The notes beneath the pieces are model-generated. The model ran no database searches and had not been told where the DNA came from. It saw nothing but the letters and a program-made list of their open reading frames with translations. From Leucobacter massiliensis (GTDB lineage Bacteria; Actinomycetota; Actinomycetes; Actinomycetales; Microbacteriaceae), in the NCBI RefSeq assembly GCF_002982315.1, contig NZ_MWZD01000008.1:49423-113422 (forward strand): 64,000 nucleotides of DNA, read 5' to 3'. Below, one piece after another: positions 17,771 to 26,159 of this stretch. Position 1 is the first letter of the stretch. Every line of letters begins with the position of its first letter. The position numbers were made by a program, and so were the translations under genes.

Positions 17771-18800
17771 CCGCTCCCTCGGCGCGATCTCCGCGCTCTC
17801 GCTCACCGCGCTCGCACTCGCCGGCTGTGCCTCGCCGGACGCCGCAGCCACCGACTCGGCCGACGGCGGAGGCACCGCTGGCACCGGGCCGTCGACCATC
17901 ACGCTCTACACCTCGGAGCCGCAGGAGAAGATCGACGAGCTGGTCGCCGCGTTCGCCGAGCAGCAGCCCGAGATCACCGTCGAGGTGTTCCGCGCCGGCA
18001 CGGGCGACCTCACCGCGCGCATCGCCGCCGAGGAGAAGTCCGGCGAGATCGGCGCCGACCTGCTGCTCGCCGCCGACGCGGGCACTTTCGAGAACTACGC
18101 CGAACGCGATCTGCTGCTCGAGTACCGCTCGCCGGAGGCCGAGGCCATCGATCAGGACCTCGTCGACCCCGAGCACTTCTACGTGGGTACGCGCCTGCTG
18201 CCCACGGTGATCGCGATCAACACGAACGTCGTCTCCGACGCCCCGGGGTCTTGGCAGGATCTCACCGATCCCGCCTACTCCGGCAAGATCGCCATGCCGA
18301 ACCCCGATGTCTCGGGCGCTGCGGCCTACAACGCGGCCGTCTGGCTGTACGAGCCGGCGCTGGGACCGGAGTGGCTGGAGGCCCTCGCCGCCAACGAGCC
18401 GCTCATCGCCGAGAGCAACGGGCCCGTCTCGCAGGCGGTGGCGGACGGCAGCCGTCCCGTCGGCATCGTGGTCGACTCGCTCGTGCGCGACCTCGCCGCG
18501 GCGGGGTCGCCGATCGCCGCCGTCTACCCCGAGGAGGGCGTGCCCTTCGTCTCGCAGCCGGTGGGCATCTTCGCCGGCACGGACGAGCCCGAGGCGGCGA
18601 AGCTGTTCGTGGACTTCCTGATCAGCCAGGAGGGACAGGAGATCGCCGCGAGCCAGTCCTACCTGCCCGTCCGGGACGACGTGGACTCCCCCGCTGGCGC
18701 TCCCGCGCTCGCCGACATCACACTGCTGAAGCCCGATCTCCAGACGATCCGGGACTCGCAGGCCGAGGCGGTCGAGACCTTCAATGGCCTCTTCCAGTAG
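17760..18800 (+). CDS. ABC importer solute-binding lipoprotein (AfuA/FbpA-like)
   Basis: 346-residue exported lipoprotein. The signal peptide ends in the lipobox 'LALAGCASP' with Cys at about residue 22, then a Ser/Ala/Gly linker. The body has the type II periplasmic-binding fold of iron/phosphonate/hexose-phosphate binders: 'ITLYTSEPQEKIDELVAAF', 'FRAGTGDLTARIAAEEKSG', 'ADLLLAADAGTFE'. It lacks the paired C-terminal tyrosines of ferric-ion binders, so a phosphate-ester ligand, as in Actinobacillus AfuA, is more plausible. It overlaps the permease gene by 17 nt. Confidence 0.88.
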   Translation: MSRNRSLGAISALSLTALALAGCASPDAAATDSADGGGTAGTGPSTITLYTSEPQEKIDELVAAFAEQQPEITVEVFRAGTGDLTARIAAEEKSGEIGADLLLAADAGTFENYAERDLLLEYRSPEAEAIDQDLVDPEHFYVGTRLLPTVIAINTNVVSDAPGSWQDLTDPAYSGKIAMPNPDVSGAAAYNAAVWLYEPALGPEWLEALAANEPLIAESNGPVSQAVADGSRPVGIVVDSLVRDLAAAGSPIAAVYPEEGVPFVSQPVGIFAGTDEPEAAKLFVDFLISQEGQEIAASQSYLPVRDDVDSPAGAPALADITLLKPDLQTIRDSQAEAVETFNGLFQ

Positions 18801-20559
18801 CCTGCTCGCGCCGCCGCGGCCGCGGTCGTCGGCGTCCGCGCCGGCGCCCGCACCCGCGGGGCGGATCACGCCCGATCTGCCCCGCGGGACCGGCGGGACC
18901 GGCGGGGCGCCAGGCGGCGGCAGCGCGCCCGCCGCCCGGCGCGCTGCCGCCGCACGCTGGGACGGCCTCACCGCGACGCGGATCGTGCTGTGGGGCGCGG
19001 TCGCGGCGCTCGTGCTCGTGCCGCTCGGGGCCATCGTGTCCCTCGCCGTCTCCGGCAGCGGCTGGGCGGAGCTCGCCTCGCCCGAGGTGCTCGCCGCCAC
19101 CGGCAACTCGCTCGTCTCGGCGGGGGTCTCCGGCGTGCTCGCCGTGCTCGTGGGCACGGGCCTCGCGCTGCTCCTGGAGCGGACGGATCTGCCGGGCCGG
19201 CGCGCCCTGCGCCTGCTGGCACTCAGCCCGATGCTCATGCCGCCCTTCGTCGGCGCGATCGCGTGGCTCAGCCTGCTCGGGCCGTCCTCCGGCCTGAACA
19301 CGCTGTGGACCGGCTGGTTCGGCGCCCCGCTGTGGAATCTCTACGGCGGCGAAGGCGTCGTCTTCCTGCTCACGCTGCACAGCTACCCGGTCGCGATGAT
19401 GATCGTCACCGCGGCGCTGCGCCGCGTGCCCGCCGATCTGGAGCAGGCCGCCCGCATCGCGGGCTCCTCCGCCCCGCGCGCGCTGTGGGAGGTCACGACG
19501 CCGCTGCTGCGGCCCGCGATGCTCTCCGCCTTCGCCCTCGTCGCCGTCTCCAACCTCGCCGACTTCGGCATCCCCTCGATCATCGGCCTGCCCGAGCGCT
19601 ACACCACGCTCTCCACGCTGGTGTATCGCTTCCTGCAGTCGGGCACGGTCGAGGATCCCCTCGCCGTCGTCTCGGCCATCGGCTTCGTGCTGCTGCTCAT
19701 CGCACTGCTCGGGGTCGTCCTCGACCTGCTGCGCACCCGCAGCCGCGTCGAGCTCGACGCCCAGGCGGGCGCCCCCGCCCCGCTGCCGCTGGGCCGCGCG
19801 CGGGGGCTCGTCGCGGCGCTCACCGCCGCGGCCGTGCTCGCCACGACGCTGCTGCCCCTCGTGACGCTCGCCATGCAGGCGCTGCTGCCCGCGCCGGGCG
19901 TGCCGTTCACGCCGGAGACCGTGACGCTCGAGAGCTTCGAGCGCGCGCTCACCGCCTCGGGCACGCTCACGGGCATCGGCAACTCGCTGATGCTCGCCAC
20001 GCTGGCCGGGGTGATCTGCGGCGTGCTCGGCCTGCTCATCGGCGCGGTCGTGGCCCGCACACGTGCGCGCGGCAACGGTGCGCTGCTGGGCGTCGCGCTG
20101 CTGCCCCAGGCGATCCCCGGCCTCGTGATCGCGGTGGCGTGGCTCGTGATCGCGCCGCGCGTGGGACTCGCGAACACGCCCTGGCTGATCCTCTGCGCCT
20201 ACCTCACCTCCTTCCTCGCGCTGGTCGTGCAGTCGGTGCACGCACCCCTCGCGGGAACGCCGGCCACGGCGGAGGAGGCGGCGCGCGTCTCGGGCGCGTC
20301 CCGGCTGCGCGCTCTGTGGGACATCTCCTGCCGCATGGCCGTGCCCGCGGCGATCTCCGGTGCGGTCCTCGTGGGGCTCACCGCGGTCCGCGAGCTGACG
20401 CTCTCGGTGCTGCTGCTCTCGCCGGGGTCCCAGACCCTCGGCGTGGTCATCTTCAATCTGCAGCAGGCGGGCGCGTACAACGCCTCCTCTGCGCTGTCGC
20501 TCATCGTCGCGGTGGCGGGGCTCGCCGGCCTCGGTCTCACCGCCCGCGCCCAACCTTAG
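18784..20559 (+). CDS. ABC importer permease, fused two-domain (AfuB/FbpB-like)
   Basis: 591-residue permease containing two BPD_transp_1 domains in one chain, with about twelve membrane segments after an N-terminal Pro/Ala/Gly-rich cytoplasmic extension of some 60 residues. EAA-type loops for ATPase docking are 'EQAARIAGSSAPRALWEVTTP' in the first half and 'EEAARVSGASRLRALWDISC' in the second. Fused permeases of this layout serve iron(III), 2-aminoethylphosphonate and hexose-phosphate importers. The start overlaps the binding-protein gene by 17 nt, and 7 nt separate it from the ATPase gene. Confidence 0.9.
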   Translation: MASSSSLLAPPRPRSSASAPAPAPAGRITPDLPRGTGGTGGAPGGGSAPAARRAAAARWDGLTATRIVLWGAVAALVLVPLGAIVSLAVSGSGWAELASPEVLAATGNSLVSAGVSGVLAVLVGTGLALLLERTDLPGRRALRLLALSPMLMPPFVGAIAWLSLLGPSSGLNTLWTGWFGAPLWNLYGGEGVVFLLTLHSYPVAMMIVTAALRRVPADLEQAARIAGSSAPRALWEVTTPLLRPAMLSAFALVAVSNLADFGIPSIIGLPERYTTLSTLVYRFLQSGTVEDPLAVVSAIGFVLLLIALLGVVLDLLRTRSRVELDAQAGAPAPLPLGRARGLVAALTAAAVLATTLLPLVTLAMQALLPAPGVPFTPETVTLESFERALTASGTLTGIGNSLMLATLAGVICGVLGLLIGAVVARTRARGNGALLGVALLPQAIPGLVIAVAWLVIAPRVGLANTPWLILCAYLTSFLALVVQSVHAPLAGTPATAEEAARVSGASRLRALWDISCRMAVPAAISGAVLVGLTAVRELTLSVLLLSPGSQTLGVVIFNLQQAGAYNASSALSLIVAVAGLAGLGLTARAQP

Positions 20560-20566
20560 GAGCCCC

Positions 20567-21799
20567 GTGTCATCGGTCACCCTGTCTTCGCTCAGCCTCG
20601 CCTACCCCGGCGGGCACCTCGGCCTCGCCGATGTGGACCTCAGCATCCGGGACGGCGAGTTCGTCGCGCTCGTCGGCCCCTCGGGCTCGGGAAAGACGAC
20701 GCTGCTGCGCGCGGTCGCCGGCTTCGTCACCCCGACGAGCGGCACCGTGCGGATCGGCGACGCGCTGCTGGCCTCGCCGGGGCACAGCACGGAGCCGGAA
20801 CGGCGGGGGCTGGGGATGGTGTTCCAGCAGCACGCCGTGTGGCCGCACTGGACGGTCGGCCGCAATGTCGAGTACCCGCTGCGCCGCGCGGGCGTGGAGC
20901 GCGCGGAGCGCCGCCGCCGCGTGGCCGAGGCCCTCGAGCTGGTGGGCCTCGGCGGCATGGAGCGGCGCAACCCGGCGACGCTCTCCGGCGGTCAGCGGCA
21001 GCGGGTGGCGATTGCGCGGGCCGTGATCGGGCGGCCGCGCGTGCTGCTGCTCGACGAGGCGCTCTCCGCACTGGACGAGCCGCTGCGGGATCGCTTGAGG
21101 CTGGAGCTCCGGGCGCTCACCCGCAGCCTCGGACTCACGGTGCTGCACGTCACCCACGACCGCGGCGAGGCGCTGGCGCTGGCCGACCGGGTCGCGGTGC
21201 TCGACGGCGGGCGCCTCCAGCAGTTCGGCACTCCGGCGGAGTTGCTGGAGGCGCCGGCCTCGCCGTTCGTGGCGCGCTTCGTCTCCGACGCCGCGCTGGT
21301 GCGGGGCAGCATCGACGCGAGCGGTTTCAGGGCCGCGGGACACGCGCTGCGGGTGCCCGCCGGGCGGCTCGTGCACGGCGGGCGGCGCTCGTCCGCGGGC
21401 GCGTCTCCGGCGCACGGCGAGGCGGAGATCGCGATCCGGCCCGAGCACCTGCTCGCGCGCCCGGATCCGGCGGGCCCGGGGCTCGTCACCTCCTCGCTCT
21501 TCGGCCGGGACGGGGACGAACTGGTGGTCGAGTGGGCGGGGCTCGCCCTGCGCAGCCGCGCGAGCGGCGTGCGCTGCGCAGAGGGAACGCGGGTCTCGCT
21601 GAGCGTGGAGCACGCGACGGTCTTCCCCGCGCCCGCGGCTCGCGAGGCCGGGGCCGGGGCCGGCCCGCTCCCGGACGGGGCGCAGGCGGCGGACCCGGAT
21701 CCCGCCGGAACCGCGGAGCGCGGCGGCAGCGGGCCCGGCGGCGCGGCCGGCGACGGGCCCGCGCGGCACGGTGCGGCGGTCGATACGCTGGAGCGATGA
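20567..21799 (+). CDS. ABC importer ATP-binding protein (AfuC/FbpC-like)
   Basis: 410-residue ATPase. Walker A 'GPSGSGKTTLL' near residue 38, signature 'LSGGQRQRVAIARA' near 138, Walker B 'VLLLDEALSALDEPLR' near 160, H-loop 'HVTHD', then a TOBE-type C-terminal domain starting near 245. The last 50 residues are low-complexity Gly/Pro/Ala. GTG start follows TTAGGAGCC. It is the last transport gene of the operon and overlaps the histidine phosphatase gene by 4 nt (ATGA). Sequence fits iron/phosphonate/sugar-phosphate importers equally; the neighbouring phosphatases favour a phosphorylated substrate. Confidence 0.9.
   Translation: MSSVTLSSLSLAYPGGHLGLADVDLSIRDGEFVALVGPSGSGKTTLLRAVAGFVTPTSGTVRIGDALLASPGHSTEPERRGLGMVFQQHAVWPHWTVGRNVEYPLRRAGVERAERRRRVAEALELVGLGGMERRNPATLSGGQRQRVAIARAVIGRPRVLLLDEALSALDEPLRDRLRLELRALTRSLGLTVLHVTHDRGEALALADRVAVLDGGRLQQFGTPAELLEAPASPFVARFVSDAALVRGSIDASGFRAAGHALRVPAGRLVHGGRRSSAGASPAHGEAEIAIRPEHLLARPDPAGPGLVTSSLFGRDGDELVVEWAGLALRSRASGVRCAEGTRVSLSVEHATVFPAPAAREAGAGAGPLPDGAQAADPDPAGTAERGGSGPGGAAGDGPARHGAAVDTLER
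21784..21789 (+). promoter_or_regulatory. internal -10 box (TACGCT) before the histidine phosphatase gene
   Basis: TACGCT lies 6 nt before the ATG at 21796, inside the end of the ATPase gene. The spacing matches the other leaderless starts in this window, so the phosphatase may also be transcribed on its own. Confidence 0.45.
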
Positions 21800-22389
21800 C
21801 CTCCTCGATGCTGAACGACGCGGCGATCGCGGTGGTGCGCCACGGCGAGACGGACTGGAACATCGGACGGCGGATCCAGGGGCGCACCGAGGTGCCGCTC
21901 AACGAGCGGGGCCGGGCGCAGGCGCGCGAGGCGGCGGGGCTGCTCGCGACGGCGGGCGCGTGGCGCGGGATCGTCGCCTCGCCGCTCGGGCGCGCGGCCG
22001 AGACGGCGCGGATCATCGCCGCCGAGCTCGGACTCGCCGGCCCCGTGCTCGACCCGGAGCTGCTGGAGCGAGATTTCGGCCCGGCCGAGGGCCTGCTCGT
22101 GCCGGAGGCGCACGAGCGCTGGCCCGGGCTGAGGGTGCCCGGCGCGGAGTCGCTCGAGACCCTCGCCGAGCGCGGCTCCCGCGCGCTCCTCCGTCACCTG
22201 CGCGAGCAGCCCGACACGATCGTGGTCGCACACGGTGCCCTGATCCGCGCCGCCCTCACCGTCCTCGGCGGGGAGCCCGCGCCGCGCATCCTGAACGGCG
22301 AGGCCTGGCTCCTGGAAGCCGCGCCCGGCGCCGCCTCCGAGACCCGGGTGAGCCGGCTGGGTGCGCCCGCCTTCCAGCATCCCGCCTGA
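21796..22389 (+). CDS. histidine phosphatase family protein
   Basis: 197-residue phosphohistidine-type phosphatase. The N-terminal catalytic motif is 'VVRHGETDWN' (RHG), the phosphate pocket 'SPLGRAAETARII', the acid 'ERDFG', and the second His 'VVAHGALIRA'. Such enzymes hydrolyse small phosphate monoesters (for example GpmB, CobC and broad phosphatases); the substrate is not fixed by sequence. Its ATG overlaps the ATPase stop, making it the third phosphatase fold in the operon. A nearby TACGCT box may also drive it separately. Confidence 0.87.
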   Translation: MTSSMLNDAAIAVVRHGETDWNIGRRIQGRTEVPLNERGRAQAREAAGLLATAGAWRGIVASPLGRAAETARIIAAELGLAGPVLDPELLERDFGPAEGLLVPEAHERWPGLRVPGAESLETLAERGSRALLRHLREQPDTIVVAHGALIRAALTVLGGEPAPRILNGEAWLLEAAPGAASETRVSRLGAPAFQHPA

Positions 22390-22423
22390 GCGCGCCCGGC
22401 CGCGGAGCGCGGAGCGCGATCGT

Positions 22424-22429
22424 TATGCT
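22424..22429 (+). promoter_or_regulatory. -10 box (TATGCT), leaderless start of TetR gene
   Basis: TATGCT, then six bases, then ATG 22436. Confidence 0.5.
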
Positions 22430-22435
22430 GAGGGG

Positions 22436-23041
22436 ATGAGTACCGGAGGGCGTGCGGCGCAGGAGGCGCCCGGCACGCGGCAGCGGATCCTGCGCGAGGC
22501 GTCCCTGCTCTTCTGGCGTCACGGCTACCGGGGCACCAGCACGCGGCAGATCGCGGACGCCGTGGGCGTGCAGCAGCCGAGCCTGTTCCACTTCTTCCCC
22601 TCGAAGCGCGCCATCATGGAGGAGCTGCTCGCGCTCAGCCTCGACGAGACGCTCGTGGGCGCTCGCGCCGCGCGCGCTGCAGACGGGCCGGTCGCGGCCC
22701 GCCTGCAGCGCTACGTCTTCGACGATCTGCTCGTCATCCACCGGGGCGAGGTCGTGCTCGCGGGGGCCCACGCCTCCGACGTCGTGCACGAGCCCGGCTT
22801 CGAGGCGTGGGCCGCGAAGCTCGAGGAGCTCGCCGCGATCCTGCAGGGGCTTGTGGCCGAGGGCGTCGCCGCGGGCGAGTTCCTGCCCATCGACCCGGTG
22901 CTCGCCCAGGAGATGATCGCGGGAGTCACGATCAGTCACATCACCATGACCGCCTCCGGGCGACCGCCGGCGTCGCCCGAGGAGCTCGCGGAGCAGGGCG
23001 CTCGCTTCCTGCTGCGCGGGCTCACCGGACGACCCGGCTAG
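22436..23041 (+). CDS. TetR family transcriptional regulator
   Basis: 201 residues. The N-terminal TetR helix-turn-helix is 'ILREASLLFWRHGYRGTSTR' and 'IADAVGVQQPSLFHFFPSK' (about residues 19-56); the rest is a helical ligand domain. It is convergent with the amino-acid permease gene, overlapping by 4 nt. The 16-bp palindrome in the divergent promoter 1.5 kb further on is a likely operator for this protein, since it controls genes for a permease and a nitrilase. The effector would be a nitrile, amide or amino acid; that is inference. Confidence 0.87.
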   Translation: MSTGGRAAQEAPGTRQRILREASLLFWRHGYRGTSTRQIADAVGVQQPSLFHFFPSKRAIMEELLALSLDETLVGARAARAADGPVAARLQRYVFDDLLVIHRGEVVLAGAHASDVVHEPGFEAWAAKLEELAAILQGLVAEGVAAGEFLPIDPVLAQEMIAGVTISHITMTASGRPPASPEELAEQGARFLLRGLTGRPG

Positions 23042-24543
23042 GCTGCGCCGCCCGTCCCGGAGACGGCGCCCTCCTCGGCGAGGGGGCGCAGCCGCCGCTC
23101 GGGCCGCGCGGCGAAGATGACGACGAGCGTGATGGCCGCCACGACGCTGAACACGAGCACCACCGCCCACACCTCAAAGACCGTCGCACTCGGGGACGCC
23201 ATCTCGGGACGCGGCCACGCGATGTTGACGACCTCGAAGAGGAGCCAGGCGAGCGCGATCCCCACCACCGTCCGGAACCAGCGCTCCGCGCGCGGTGAAC
23301 CGAGCGGACGCCAGCGGCGCGTGAGCATCGCGAAGGCGGTGGCGGCCACCACGAGCAGGAAGGTGATGTAGAGCCCTCCCGTGCCGAAGGTGATCATGGT
23401 GCCGATCGCGCTCGGGTTGAGCCCGAGCAGCAGTCCGGCGCCGGATAGCACGGTGACCACGGCCATCGCGCGCACCGGGACGGCGCTGCGCTCGGCGACG
23501 CGATCCAGCCCGAGACGGGGTGGCAGCACCCGCTCACGGGCGGCGGCGAAGACGACGCGCCCGAGGTAGGTCTGCATCGACAGCACGCAGGCGATGAAGG
23601 TGACGCAGATGAGCAGCAGGAACGGGAGGCGCGCCCACTCCCCGAGGTTGCCGAGCACGGCGTCGAGGATCGGATCGGCGACCTCTCCCGCGGTCACCGC
23701 GCTCAGCTCCCGCTGGCTGAGGATCACGGCGACCGCGACGACCATGACGACGAGGCCCACCACGGCGGTGGCGGAGACGATGGCGCGCGGCACGCTGCGC
23801 CCGGCGTCGACGGTTTCCTCGGCCACCGAGGCCCCCGCATCGAAGCCGACGAAGGCCCAGCCGCACACGGCGAAGGCTGCGAGGACCGCGCCGACGGTCG
23901 CGGCGCCGCCGGTCGCCATCGAGCCCTCGGTGCTGAACAGCGCGCCGAGCTCCTGATTGCGGAAGCCGATGATGAGGACGAGGCCGAGGCCCAGTGAGGC
24001 GATGATCTCGCAGACGATGCCGAGGTTGACGAGCGCGCGGGTGACGCGCACCCCGAAGGCGTTGACGATCAGCGCGAGCAGCAGCAGCACGGCTCCCCAG
24101 AGCACCTGCTCGCCGCCGGAGACGGCCCGGCCGAGCAGCAGCAGCGAGAGCCACGGCGCCGCGAGGTAGGCGACGGTGGTGAGCGCCGCGGAGACCGCGA
24201 CGATGTAGATGACGCTGGTGAAGACGGCGTAGCGGGGGCCCACGAGCCGCCTCGTCCACTGCAGCGGCCCGCCGGCGATCGGGTAGCGCCCGGCCAGCAC
24301 CCCATAGACACCGGCGGTGCAGAGCTGGAGGAGCAGGCACGCGCCCAGCACCCACACCCAGCTCGGCCCCACGGCGCGCGTGCCGAGCGGGACGATGGCG
24401 TAGAGCCCGACGACCGGAGCGACGGTGGCGACTCCGATGGAGAAGGTGGACCACAGGCCGAGTCCCCGCCGCAGCACGGGCTGATATCCGAGCCGTTCGA
24501 GTCCCTGATCCGCGCTCTCGGTCGTCGTCGACGAGGCTGTCAT
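23038..24543 (-). CDS. APC superfamily amino-acid permease
   Basis: 501-residue membrane transporter with 12 predicted helices. The first helix carries 'STFSIGVATVAPVVGLYAI' (unwound helix 1 of the APC fold), followed by 'PIAGGPLQWTRRLVGP' in the second helix/loop region. It probably imports an amino acid or amine. It is divergent from the nitrilase gene and shares its promoter region with a palindromic operator. RBS AAAGGAGCG precedes ATG 24543. Confidence 0.87.
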   Translation of the reverse strand: MTASSTTTESADQGLERLGYQPVLRRGLGLWSTFSIGVATVAPVVGLYAIVPLGTRAVGPSWVWVLGACLLLQLCTAGVYGVLAGRYPIAGGPLQWTRRLVGPRYAVFTSVIYIVAVSAALTTVAYLAAPWLSLLLLGRAVSGGEQVLWGAVLLLLALIVNAFGVRVTRALVNLGIVCEIIASLGLGLVLIIGFRNQELGALFSTEGSMATGGAATVGAVLAAFAVCGWAFVGFDAGASVAEETVDAGRSVPRAIVSATAVVGLVVMVVAVAVILSQRELSAVTAGEVADPILDAVLGNLGEWARLPFLLLICVTFIACVLSMQTYLGRVVFAAARERVLPPRLGLDRVAERSAVPVRAMAVVTVLSGAGLLLGLNPSAIGTMITFGTGGLYITFLLVVAATAFAMLTRRWRPLGSPRAERWFRTVVGIALAWLLFEVVNIAWPRPEMASPSATVFEVWAVVLVFSVVAAITLVVIFAARPERRLRPLAEEGAVSGTGGAA

Positions 24544-24574
24544 GATTCGCTCCTTTGCGCGAGTTCGCTGTCGA

Positions 24575-24590
24575 CCTATCGATCGATAGG
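24575..24590. promoter_or_regulatory. 16-bp perfect palindrome, probable TetR operator
   Basis: CCTATCGATCGATAGG lies 32 nt upstream of the permease ATG and about 60 nt before the nitrilase ATG. A TAACCT -10-like box follows at 24600-24605 for the nitrilase unit. The position suits simultaneous repression of both directions. Confidence 0.72.
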
Positions 24591-24650
24591 CTTTTCGAGT
24601 AACCTACACACACGTCCCCCCGACCGCAAGCAGGAACCGAGGAATCTCCG

Positions 24651-25751
24651 ATGACCACCCGAATCGCGATCGTGCAGCGCCCGGCGAAGCTGCTCGATCT
24701 CCCCGCCTCGCTGGAGCTCGCCGCCGCCCACATCGCCGAGGCGGCCGGCGCCGGAGCCGAACTGATCGTGTTCCCGGAGACCTGGCTCACCGGCTACCCC
24801 GGCTGGGCCTTCGCCCACGCCGAGTGGGGCAGCGCCCTGGCGCGCGAGCTCTACGCCGAGCTGCTCGCCGCGAGCCCCGTGCTCCCCGGCGGGATCGGCC
24901 AGCTCACGCGGGCCGCGGCAGAGCACCGCGTGTCCGTCGTCATCGGCCTCAACGAGCGGGCGCACCCCGCCGGGGGCACGCTGTACAACTCGCTCGTGAC
25001 GATCGGGCCGAGCGGTGAGATCCTGAACGTCCACCGCAAGCTCACCCCGACGCACGCGGAGAAGCTCGTCTGGGCGCCCGGCGACGCCGCCGGGCTGCGG
25101 GCGGTCGAGCTGCCGGCCGGCCGCGTCGGCGGGCTGATCTGCTGGGAGCACTGGAACCCGCTCGCCCGCGCCGCCATGCACGCCGAGTACGAAGACATTC
25201 ACGTGGCCGTCTGGCCCGACATGACCGAGGAGCACCTCACCGCCTCGCGCAGCTACGCCTTCGAGGGGCGGTGCTTCGTCATCGCCGCCGGCCTCCTCCT
25301 CCGTGAGGCCGACCTCCCCGAGCGCCTGCGCGAAGGCTATCTGGCGGCGATCGGCGACGGCCTGACCGCGCCACCCGAGGGAGGCTACTTCGGCGGGGGC
25401 TCTGCGGTGATCGGCCCCGACGGCGAGTGGGTGCTCCCGCCGCAGCACGGCGTCGACCGGATCCTCTACGCCGAGCTCGACACCGAGCGGCGCGCCGGCA
25501 TGCACCTCGACCTCGACGTCGCGGGCCACTACGCGCGCCCCGAACTGCTGCGCCTGCAGATCGACCGCAGCAGGCCGACCGGCGTCGAGGAGCTCCGGGC
25601 GCCCGCACCCGGATCCCCGGGTGCCGCGAGGGCCGCGGCCGTGCCGGGCGCCTCCTCCCGCCCCCGCACCCCAGAGGCGAGCGGCCCGGTCGCCGTCGCC
25701 GCGCATGGCACGCCGACGGCGCCCTCCCACGACCGGGGAGCGCAGCCGTGA
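24651..25751 (+). CDS. nitrilase/cyanide hydratase family protein
   Basis: 366-residue C-N hydrolase. The catalytic triad is visible: Glu in 'VFPETWLTG' (about residue 43), Lys in 'HRKLTPTHAE' (about 130) and Cys in 'GGLICWEHWNPL' (about 164), with the nitrilase-specific His/Trp context after the Cys. Residues 315-366 form a Pro/Ala-rich tail. Nitrilases convert nitriles to carboxylic acids and ammonia, or hydrate cyanide. The gene is followed with a 4-nt overlap (GTGA) by a small membrane protein, and is divergent from an APC permease, suggesting uptake and use of a nitrogen source. Confidence 0.9.
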   Translation: MTTRIAIVQRPAKLLDLPASLELAAAHIAEAAGAGAELIVFPETWLTGYPGWAFAHAEWGSALARELYAELLAASPVLPGGIGQLTRAAAEHRVSVVIGLNERAHPAGGTLYNSLVTIGPSGEILNVHRKLTPTHAEKLVWAPGDAAGLRAVELPAGRVGGLICWEHWNPLARAAMHAEYEDIHVAVWPDMTEEHLTASRSYAFEGRCFVIAAGLLLREADLPERLREGYLAAIGDGLTAPPEGGYFGGGSAVIGPDGEWVLPPQHGVDRILYAELDTERRAGMHLDLDVAGHYARPELLRLQIDRSRPTGVEELRAPAPGSPGAARAAAVPGASSRPRTPEASGPVAVAAHGTPTAPSHDRGAQP

Positions 25752-26134
25752 CGGCGGCCTGGCTCGTCGGCATCGGCCTGATCTCCGTCGCCCTCGGCGC
25801 GCTCTCGGGTTTCGCCCTGACGGCGGCCGTGGACTTCCCCGACTCGCTGCGACGCTTCCACGTGGTCGACCCGCGCCGGATCCGGCAGGCCCACCTCGAC
25901 TGGATCATCATGGGCATCATGCTCATCGTCGTCGGCCTCGCGGTGCCCGGGCTGCCGTGGCCGATCACGGCCGCGGTGGCCGTCGGCGGCGTGGTCAACC
26001 CCCTCACCTTTGTGCCGATGATCTTCTCGAAGACGGTCATCCAGCGGCGCTGGTTCATGGCGGTCTCCTACGCCTCATTCACCACGCTGACGCTCGGCCT
26101 CATCGGGGCGGCGATCTGGCACTTCGCCGCCTAG
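25748..26134 (+). CDS. four-helix membrane protein (styrene oxide isomerase/HAB mutase-like)
   Basis: 128 residues, four hydrophobic segments. The stretch 'RQAHLDWIIMGIMLIVVGL' after helix 1 resembles the conserved His/Asn/Met segment of the styrene oxide isomerase and hydroxylaminobenzene mutase family ('RAH...NGMM'), small membrane enzymes that isomerise epoxides or arylhydroxylamines. A second conserved-looking stretch is 'NPLTFVPMIF'. The resemblance is my own pattern match and could be chance. The GTG start overlaps the nitrilase stop, so the two are coupled. Confidence 0.55.
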   Translation: MTAAWLVGIGLISVALGALSGFALTAAVDFPDSLRRFHVVDPRRIRQAHLDWIIMGIMLIVVGLAVPGLPWPITAAVAVGGVVNPLTFVPMIFSKTVIQRRWFMAVSYASFTTLTLGLIGAAIWHFAA

Positions 26135-26159
26135 GACCGGCCTCACCTCGGCGCGGCGG

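Noticed and set aside
16943..21799. The importer as a plain iron(III) transporter
   Set aside because: Possible by family, but the binding protein lacks the usual C-terminal tyrosine pair and all neighbours handle phosphate esters.
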